From the NCBI GenBank assembly GCA_035632095.1, contig DASQHM010000145.1, positions 1 to 25,695 on the forward strand: a stretch of DNA of 25,695 bases, in the 5' to 3' direction. A program made the translations under genes and the position numbers. Under the pieces are notes generated by a model that was given only the letters and a program-made list of their open reading frames with translations, did no database searches and was not told the origin of the DNA. This stretch comes from DASQHM01 sp035632095. Its GTDB lineage: Bacteria > Pseudomonadota > Alphaproteobacteria > Ferrovibrionales > Ferrovibrionaceae. The first letter of the stretch is position 1; the number at the start of each line of letters is the position of its first letter. Below, one piece after another: positions 21,330 to 25,695 of this stretch.

Positions 21330-21827
21330 TCAGTCGACGATCTTCCACGAACCGTCCGGTTGACGGCAGGCGGTGCCGTAACCCTTCTGGGTCTTGCCTT
21401 CGACGGTGATGGTCTGCTGGAACTCGCGGCAATATTGACCGCCCGCGGTCTGGTAGGTTCGCTCCGGCGTGATGGTGCCGGCGTTGCCGCTGTCCGGATT
21501 GCGCCAGGCCGATGTGGTGCCGGTCTGGGAGGTCTCGAGGGCGTGGGCGTTGGTGTTGTTCATGTAGCCGCGGTCGGCCTCGTCGAGCGATTTTCCGACC
21601 CGGTTGCCGAGATAGGCGCCGATCAGCGTGCCGGCGGCCACGCCCACGAGCTGGCCGCGGCCGTGGCCGACCTGGGAGCCGATCAAGGCGCCGCCGACGC
21701 CGCCGAGCACGGTGCCGATGTCCTGCTTGTCGATGTTGAGGCCGTCCGCCCTGGCGCTTGCCGCCAGGACGCCGGCGGCCATCATGGCTGCCGCCAGAAG
21801 GCTCATGCTCTGCGTGATCTTTCGCAT
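21330..21827 (-). CDS. Exported glycine-zipper envelope protein (17 kDa antigen-like)
   Basis: A 165-residue protein with a Sec signal peptide (MRKITQSMSLLAAAMMAAGV, likely cleaved after ASARA). There is no lipobox Cys. Residues about 38-80 are a glycine-zipper hairpin (VLGGVGGALIGSQVGHG, GTLIGAYLGNRVGKSLDEADR) as in the rickettsial 17-kDa surface antigen family. The C-terminal domain has Cys133 and Cys154, a probable disulfide, and ends GSWKIVD. It is expected in the outer membrane or periplasm, with a structural role. Start ATG 21827 follows AGGGGGA. Convergent with the phage-type module; a monocistronic gene. Confidence 0.88.
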   Translation of the reverse strand: MRKITQSMSLLAAAMMAAGVLAASARADGLNIDKQDIGTVLGGVGGALIGSQVGHGRGQLVGVAAGTLIGAYLGNRVGKSLDEADRGYMNNTNAHALETSQTGTTSAWRNPDSGNAGTITPERTYQTAGGQYCREFQQTITVEGKTQKGYGTACRQPDGSWKIVD

Positions 21828-21968
21828 GTCGATCCCCCTAGACTTTCCTTCGCTGGTTTGCGGTTAATTGCCGAGAGGCCATGTCGCAAGAAAGCGGCGC
21901 GACTCGGCTGCCTTCAATCGGTTCTGGTATACGCAAGCATTGGCCAAAGCAAGACGCAAAACCTGTGA

Positions 21969-21984
21969 CATTGCCCGAGCAATG
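21969..21984. promoter_or_regulatory. Small palindrome upstream of the GST-like gene
   Basis: CATTGC-CCGA-GCAATG is a perfect 6-4-6 inverted repeat ending 29 bases before the ATG at 22014. It could be an operator or a leader hairpin; no regulator is adjacent. Confidence 0.3.
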
Positions 21985-22013
21985 GCGCAGTCGACCGAAA
22001 TGAAAGGGAAATA

Positions 22014-23018
22014 ATGCCCGAGCATTACCGCCTGATCGGCGCCAATCCCTCGCCCTATTCCGTGAAGATGCGCGCCATCATGCGCTACCGGCGTTTGCCG
22101 TTTCACTGGGAATGGCGCAATCCGCGCAATCTTGCCGAGACCAAGGACGTGCGGCCGCAAGTGGTGCCGATCCTGCAGTTTCCGGACGGCAGCTTTCACG
22201 TCGATTCGACGCCGCTGGCCTACGCGCTCGAACGCCGCCATCCCGGACAGCGCTCGATCATCCCCGACGACCCGGCCCGGGCCTTCCTGTGCCACTTGAT
22301 CGAAGACATGGCCGACGAATGGGGCACCAAGTTCATGTTCCACTATCGCTGGACGGCCCCGGCCGATCAGGTATTCGCCAGCCATTGGATCGCGGGCGAG
22401 CGTTACATGTCCGACGGCGCCGAGGTGGTGGAGAAGGCGGCGGCGCAATTCGGCGAACGGCAGATCGGCAGAATGCCGCTGGTCGGCTGCACGCCGGAGA
22501 ACGCGCCGGTGATCGAGGCCAGCTACAAGCGCATCCTCGGCATCCTGAACGACGGCATCGCCGAGCGGCAATTTCTGTTCGGCACGCGGCCCTCGCTCGC
22601 CGAATTCGGCCTGTTCGGCCAGCTTTGGCAATGCGCCATGGACCCGACGCCGAGCGGGATAATGCGCAAAACGGCGCCGCGCGTGCTGCCGTGGCTGTTG
22701 CGCCTGGACGACGCCGCGGGCGTGGAGGGCGGATGGGACGCGGCCGACGCGCCCCTGTCGCGTCCCGTGGTCGAGCTGCTGAAGATGGCCGGCGAAATCT
22801 ACCTGCCGTTCCTGGCGGCTAACAACCAGGCCATCGAAGCCGGCAAGGAGAGTTTTGCCTTGACCCTCATGGGGCAGCGCTATGCGCAAGGCACGTTCCG
22901 ATATCAGCAGAAATGCTTGAATTGGCTAAGGGATGAGCTGGCGGCTTTGAGCGGTCTCCCGCGGGAGCGCACTTTGCGCGCGTTGCGGGAGACCGGGTGC
23001 GCCGACTGGCTGGCTTGA
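22014..23018 (+). CDS. Glutathione S-transferase-like protein
   Basis: A 334-residue protein. The thioredoxin-like N-terminal domain (about 5-80) reads LIGANPSPYSVKMRAIMRYR, with cis-Pro-type VVPILQFPDG and the SNAIL-like DSTPLAYALE. The rest is a long helical GST C-terminal domain (LFGTRPSLAEFGLFGQLWQ is the N-capping-box region). It is longer than the usual 200-220 residues, like the fungal/bacterial GSTs of undetermined substrate. Cytoplasmic. Start ATG 22014 follows GAAAGGGAA. It is monocistronic; the substrate is unknown. Confidence 0.82.
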   Translation: MPEHYRLIGANPSPYSVKMRAIMRYRRLPFHWEWRNPRNLAETKDVRPQVVPILQFPDGSFHVDSTPLAYALERRHPGQRSIIPDDPARAFLCHLIEDMADEWGTKFMFHYRWTAPADQVFASHWIAGERYMSDGAEVVEKAAAQFGERQIGRMPLVGCTPENAPVIEASYKRILGILNDGIAERQFLFGTRPSLAEFGLFGQLWQCAMDPTPSGIMRKTAPRVLPWLLRLDDAAGVEGGWDAADAPLSRPVVELLKMAGEIYLPFLAANNQAIEAGKESFALTLMGQRYAQGTFRYQQKCLNWLRDELAALSGLPRERTLRALRETGCADWLA

Positions 23019-23031
23019 GCCGGCGGCGCGC

Positions 23032-23136
23032 TTAGAGGCCGATCAGAACCATGAGGCCGATCAGGCAGACGATCAGGCTCTCGACGAGCGGATAGCGGGT
23101 GGTGGCTTCGGGTCCAGTGGCTGTGTAGTCATACAT
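23032..23136 (-). CDS. 34-residue single-span membrane protein
   Basis: A very short gene with a clean GGAGG ribosome site 6 bases before ATG 23136. The product starts MYDYTATGPEATTRYPLVES and continues with the hydrophobic segment LIVCLIGLMVLIGL to the stop codon. One transmembrane helix lies at the extreme C-terminus, giving a likely cytosolic N-terminus. No family name is known to me. The strong ribosome site, sharp hydrophobic tail and placement between a GST-like gene and hairpin repeats make it a credible small membrane protein. Confidence 0.6.
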   Translation of the reverse strand: MYDYTATGPEATTRYPLVESLIVCLIGLMVLIGL

Positions 23137-23239
23137 GGCGAACCTCCGACGCTCATGCCCAACGCTTAATGGTCGCAACCTTAGGCCCCTTAGACCAGCT
23201 TTTCAGTGACGGGCGTCACGTATTTGCGAGGGCGGAATT

Positions 23240-23268
23240 CCTCATCCTTCGACAAACTCAGGATGAGG
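23240..23268. repeat. Intergenic hairpin repeat CCTCATCCT...AGGATGAGG
   Basis: Perfect 9-bp arms at 23240-23248 and 23260-23268 enclose TCGACAAACTC. The sequence CCTTCGACAAACTCAGG is of a kind scattered between genes in many proteobacteria. AAAAAAG follows on the plus strand. It is probably a dispersed palindromic element that can also act as a transcription barrier. Confidence 0.6.
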
Positions 23269-23280
23269 AAAAAAGAGAAA

Positions 23281-23309
23281 CCTCATGCTGGGCCTGCCGA
23301 TGCATGAGG
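23281..23309. repeat. Second intergenic hairpin CCTCATGC...GCATGAGG
   Basis: Perfect 8-bp arms (23281-23288 and 23302-23309) enclose 13 bases, 12 bases after the preceding hairpin. The outer CCTCAT/ATGAGG is shared with it. It sits 10 bases downstream of the hydrolase stop on the minus strand, so it may serve as its 3' end signal. Confidence 0.5.
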
Positions 23310-23319
23310 CTCCACCTGG

Positions 23320-25014
23320 CTAGGCCGCTTTACCGCCCCGAAGGACACGGCCCGGCAGCGCGCCGGCCGCGTTCACCGCGTCCTTGCCCGAGCGCCGGAT
23401 GGTCACGCCATTGACCACTACCGCGTCAATGCCGCTCGATTCGGCGATCAAGCGGTCACCGCCGCCCGGCAAGTCGTAGACGCGGCGGAGTTTGCCGGCC
23501 GCCACGGTCTTCGGATCGAACACCACCGCGTCCGCCGGCGCGCCGACGGCGAGCCGGCCGCGATCCGTGATGCCCATCACCTCGGCCGGCTTCTGGGTCA
23601 GCATGTGCACCGCCTGCTCAAGGCCGATGGCGCCCTTTTCGCGCACCCAATGGCCGAGCAGATACGTCGCGTAGCAGGCATCGCAAAGCTGGCTCGCATG
23701 AGCGCCCGCGTCCGAAAGCGCGACGACCGCGTTCGGATATTGCAGCAGCTCCGCCACCTCGTGTTCTTCGTAGTTGACGACGGCGCAGCGGAAGCGGGTC
23801 GCGAAGTCGGTGGCGAGGCTGAGATCAAGCGCCAGATCGACCGGATCCTGGCCCCGCTCGGCGGCGACTTCGGTGAGCGGACGCTCTTCCAGCGAGCGAT
23901 CGCTCGGCGACACCGAAATGACCGTCCGGTCGTACCAGCCCGCCAGCGAGTTCCGCATGTTCTCCCGGCTCAAGTCCTCCTTGAATGCCGCGCGGAACGC
24001 GGCATCCGCGTAGATGCGCTTCCGCCCGGCGCGATCGGTCTTCATGGTCGGCTCGAACAGCGGGCGAGCCTCGAACACGAAGGGCTCGTTGAAGTCGAAA
24101 TCGAAATTGAGCGGCCGGCAGGCCACCTGCGGCACGATGTTGAGGCCTTCGACTTCGATCAGCTGCCGCGTGCGGTCCAAATGCCGCCGGTGCGATCCCG
24201 GCCCGGCGATGCCGGCGAGCAGCGCCGTCCAGGTGATCGGAACATGATGCCGGCGCGCGATGTCGGCGAACTGGTCGAAGAAAAGCGTGCGGCCGATGGT
24301 CGCCTGCATGACGCCGCGGCCGGACTTGGCCATGGCGCCGACCAGGGTGCCGATCTCGGACACTTCGGCGAGCCGGCTCGGCACCGGATTGCCGCCGAAG
24401 CCGTGATGGGTGCTGGCGTGGCTGGTGGCGAAGCCGACGGCGCCGGCTTCCATCGCCTCACGCACGATGCGTTCCATGGCCGCGATCTCGTCGCGGGTCG
24501 CCGCGCGTTTGACCGCGTCCTCGCCCATGACGTTGAGGCGGATCGGCGTATGGCCCGCGAGCACGCCGACATTGATCGACGTGCCGCGGCGCTCCAGCGC
24601 GTCGAGATATTCGGGGAAGGATTCGAACGGCCAGTCCTCGCCGAGGCCGAGGCGCAGCGCGTCGATGCTCATGCCCTCGACCTTTTCGAGCGTGCGCATG
24701 ATCAGCTCGCGGTGCGAAGGGCGCGTCGGCGCGACGCCGAAGCCGCAATTGCCGATCACCACCGTGGTCACCCCGTGCCAGGGCGAGATGGTCAGCATGC
24801 GGTCCCACATGACTTGCGCGTCGTAGTGGGTGTGGATGTCGACGAAGCCGGGCGCCACCACGCGGTCAGTCGCGTCGATGGTCTCGCGCGCATCGCCGGG
24901 TGCGCTGCCGAGCGCCACGACCTTGCCGCCCTTGATGCCGACGTCGCCCTTGACCCCGGGCTTGCCTGATCCGTCGACAATGGTGCCGCCGGCAATCTTG
25001 ATGTCGTACTGCAT
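23320..25014 (-). CDS. N-acyl-D-amino-acid deacylase-like amidohydrolase
   Basis: A 564-residue metal-dependent hydrolase of the D-aminoacylase group. The small beta-domain (about 1-55: DIKIAGGTIVDGSGKPG) leads into the barrel with His61-x-His63 (VDIHTHYDAQ), Cys90 (GNCGFG, the metal Cys of D-aminoacylases), SHASTHHGFGG, and the C-terminal Asp in LSDAGAHASQLCD. KPAEVMGITDRGRLAVGAPAD, the return of the beta-domain, closes the fold. Cytoplasmic, no signal. Activity on N-acyl-D-amino acids is typical but not proven; related enzymes act on other amides. Start ATG 25014 (MQYDIKIAGG) follows GGGAACG; the upstream continuation runs into repeat DNA and is not favoured. Confidence 0.9.
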   Translation of the reverse strand: MQYDIKIAGGTIVDGSGKPGVKGDVGIKGGKVVALGSAPGDARETIDATDRVVAPGFVDIHTHYDAQVMWDRMLTISPWHGVTTVVIGNCGFGVAPTRPSHRELIMRTLEKVEGMSIDALRLGLGEDWPFESFPEYLDALERRGTSINVGVLAGHTPIRLNVMGEDAVKRAATRDEIAAMERIVREAMEAGAVGFATSHASTHHGFGGNPVPSRLAEVSEIGTLVGAMAKSGRGVMQATIGRTLFFDQFADIARRHHVPITWTALLAGIAGPGSHRRHLDRTRQLIEVEGLNIVPQVACRPLNFDFDFNEPFVFEARPLFEPTMKTDRAGRKRIYADAAFRAAFKEDLSRENMRNSLAGWYDRTVISVSPSDRSLEERPLTEVAAERGQDPVDLALDLSLATDFATRFRCAVVNYEEHEVAELLQYPNAVVALSDAGAHASQLCDACYATYLLGHWVREKGAIGLEQAVHMLTQKPAEVMGITDRGRLAVGAPADAVVFDPKTVAAGKLRRVYDLPGGGDRLIAESSGIDAVVVNGVTIRRSGKDAVNAAGALPGRVLRGGKAA

Positions 25015-25120
25015 GGCGCGTTCCCGATCCCGTTCGCTTATGTCTCTGCGGAGCGAGGATAGCATTGGGTGCTGCCCCGCATAGCGGTCGCGGAAGATTT
25101 GCGCTACATGCAGAATTCCC

Positions 25121-25159
25121 TTGACATTTGGGGAAAGATAGGCTATCATACCTATTATT
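25121..25159 (+). repeat. Promoter-bearing direct repeat, copy 1
   Basis: It contains TTGACA (25121-25126), a 17-bp spacer and TATCAT (25144-25149): a near-consensus housekeeping promoter. 31 of 39 positions match copy 2, which begins 113 bp downstream. The most conserved stretch is TTTGGGGAAAGAT. Confidence 0.7.
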
Positions 25160-25192
25160 ATCGAGAAATGGGGCTGAAGCAGCGCCGATTGA

Positions 25193-25222
25193 GCGACAGG
25201 CGCGAAATAATTTGCGTGTCGC
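25193..25222. other. Bulged hairpin between the two promoter repeats
   Basis: GCGACA (25193-25198) pairs with TGTCGC (25217-25222), and the interior adds CGC/GCG and AAAT/ATTT pairs with small bulges. It would lie inside any RNA made from copy 1. Confidence 0.4.
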
Positions 25223-25233
25223 GGAAATTTCTC

Positions 25234-25272
25234 TTGACTTTTGGGGAAAGATGGGATAGTATACCTGTCATC
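25234..25272 (+). repeat. Promoter-bearing direct repeat, copy 2
   Basis: It contains TTGACT (25234-25239), a 17-bp spacer and TAGTAT (25257-25262). Both boxes are one step weaker than those of copy 1. A start of transcription near 25269 would make an RNA of about 45-50 bases if it ends at the hairpin at 25290-25315. Confidence 0.65.
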
Positions 25273-25273
25273 C

Positions 25274-25693
25274 TCACCAATTGGGTTTCGGCGGCGGCAC
25301 CTTGCGCCGCCTTTTCCAACGCAGCCAAACGGCAAGCACTCCGGCCAGGAGACGAAGGATGCCGAGCAATGGACATGCGCCTGCCGGCGCGGGAGCGGTG
25401 CTGGCTTTGCACCGCCGCGATTCCGCCGCGTGCGTCGACCCGCCCGCCGCGGCCGATGCGGCGCCGCCCGACGAGACGCCGCTCGAATACATGCTTAGAA
25501 CGCTGGTGCTGCCGACGCATTTGCTGGTGGTGGTGGCGTCGTCCTGGGTCATCACGCGCCATGCGCCGGGCGGATCGGGTTGGCCGATATCGGCGGATGG
25601 CGTGTCGGCCGCGTAGACCGGCAACGAGGCGGCGGCCAGCATCGCCGCAAGAACTCCAGCCAGCCATGGTCTAAGGCAATTTGATATGGGCAT
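25274..25693 (-). CDS. Possible small exported protein (conflicts with 25359-25616)
   Basis: An open frame of 139 residues beginning at the window edge. Residues 1-29 look like a Sec signal peptide (WLAGVLAAMLAAASLPVYA, then AD). The middle is Ser/Thr/Ala-rich. The end has a hydrophobic stretch (LLAGVLAVWLRW) and a basic tail. Against it: where it overlaps the plus-strand frame, second codon positions are richer in G/C than first positions, the reverse of normal genes, and the terminator-like hairpin falls within it. The sequence upstream of its start is almost entirely outside the window, so its ribosome site cannot be judged. Confidence 0.35.
   Translation of the reverse strand: MPISNCLRPWLAGVLAAMLAAASLPVYAADTPSADIGQPDPPGAWRVMTQDDATTTSKCVGSTSVLSMYSSGVSSGGAASAAAGGSTHAAESRRCKASTAPAPAGACPLLGILRLLAGVLAVWLRWKRRRKVPPPKPNW
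25290..25315 (+). terminator. Terminator-like hairpin with T4 tail
   Basis: GGCGGCG (25290-25296) and CGCCGCC (25305-25311) form a 7-bp G/C stem with an 8-base loop, followed by TTTT. It could end a short RNA from the upstream promoters or attenuate transcription into the small gene at 25359. Confidence 0.5.
25359..25616 (+). CDS. Possible small protein behind the tandem promoters
   Basis: An open frame of 85 residues. ATG 25359 has a textbook AGGAG seven bases upstream, and the two promoter repeats point into it. By my count its first codon positions are about 73% G/C, second about 61% and third about 80%, the order expected of a real gene here. The product has an Ala/Pro-rich first half, TPLEYMLRTLVLPTHLL and a hydrophobic stretch (LLVVVASSWVI). 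TPLEYML also occurs in some phage terminase small subunits, but the rest does not follow. Function unknown. It cannot coexist easily with the minus-strand frame. Confidence 0.4.
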   Translation: MPSNGHAPAGAGAVLALHRRDSAACVDPPAAADAAPPDETPLEYMLRTLVLPTHLLVVVASSWVITRHAPGGSGWPISADGVSAA

Positions 25694-25695
25694 GG

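Larger units (their letters stand above)
25015..25358. other. 344-bp AT-richer regulatory stretch
   Basis: No gene is supported here. It contains two promoter-bearing repeat copies (25121-25159 and 25234-25272), a bulged hairpin between them (25193-25222) and a terminator-like hairpin (25290-25315). The repeat copies are visibly poorer in G/C than the flanks. Confidence 0.6.

Noticed and set aside
25015..25335. N-terminal extension of the amidohydrolase
   Set aside because: The frame is open but crosses the promoter repeats and has no similarity to the family; MQYDIKIAGG is the standard beginning.
1..25695. CRISPR array, tRNA/rRNA genes, insertion sequence
   Set aside because: No regularly spaced repeats, no cloverleaf-type or rRNA-like stretches and no transposase-like frames were seen on reading both strands; a tRNA/Rfam scan could not be run.

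Overview
The window comes from a GC-rich alphaproteobacterium, most likely of the Hyphomicrobiales (Rhizobiales). Pointers are the strong G/C bias at third codon positions, a DUF1127 protein, a GcrA-like zinc motif, a DivJ/PleC-type histidine kinase, class III cyclase-TPR architecture, and intergenic hairpins of the CCTTCGACAAACTCAGG kind that are common in this group. I see no rRNA, tRNA or CRISPR array. Genes are densely packed, with many 4-base ATGA overlaps and very short convergent gaps.

Layout. 1-1832: membrane histidine kinase, convergent with a Gln-rich duplicated-repeat protein. 2012-4810: a divergent regulatory unit. An HxlR regulator translationally coupled to a tandem NIPSNAP protein faces an SDR-fold protein plus a DsbA/HCCA-isomerase protein. 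A perfect palindrome fills the spacer of the SDR promoter. 4741-6032: GcvA-like LysR regulator divergent from a DUF1127 protein. 6094-7545: M19 dipeptidase-like lipoprotein joined in frame to an extra N-terminal domain. 7553-12127: nitrite module with the channel nirC divergent from nirA and a flavoprotein/Fe-S reductase. Sigma-54-type promoters point both ways from one intergenic region.

12135-15475: a methyltransferase-Sel1 fusion, a sulfotransferase-like protein and a hexapeptide acetyltransferase, perhaps glycan-decorating enzymes. A remnant of a phenylacetate-CoA-ligase-type gene follows. 15715-17469: class III adenylate cyclase with TolB-like and TPR regions. 17679-19836: cupin coupled to a metallophosphoesterase, and a Kir-type potassium channel. 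19844-21305: S24 (CI-like) repressor divergent from a GcrA-tail-like zinc protein and an unknown protein, which looks like a phage-type control module. 21330-25014: glycine-zipper envelope protein, GST-like protein, a 34-residue membrane protein, paired hairpin repeats and an N-acyl-D-amino-acid deacylase-like hydrolase. 25015-25695: tandem copies of a promoter-bearing repeat, hairpins and two mutually exclusive small reading frames.

Most coherent systems: (a) the nirC/nirA/reductase unit, where nitrite enters by the channel and is reduced to ammonium with NAD(P)H electrons; (b) the HxlR-controlled divergent unit; (c) the S24/GcrA-like switch.
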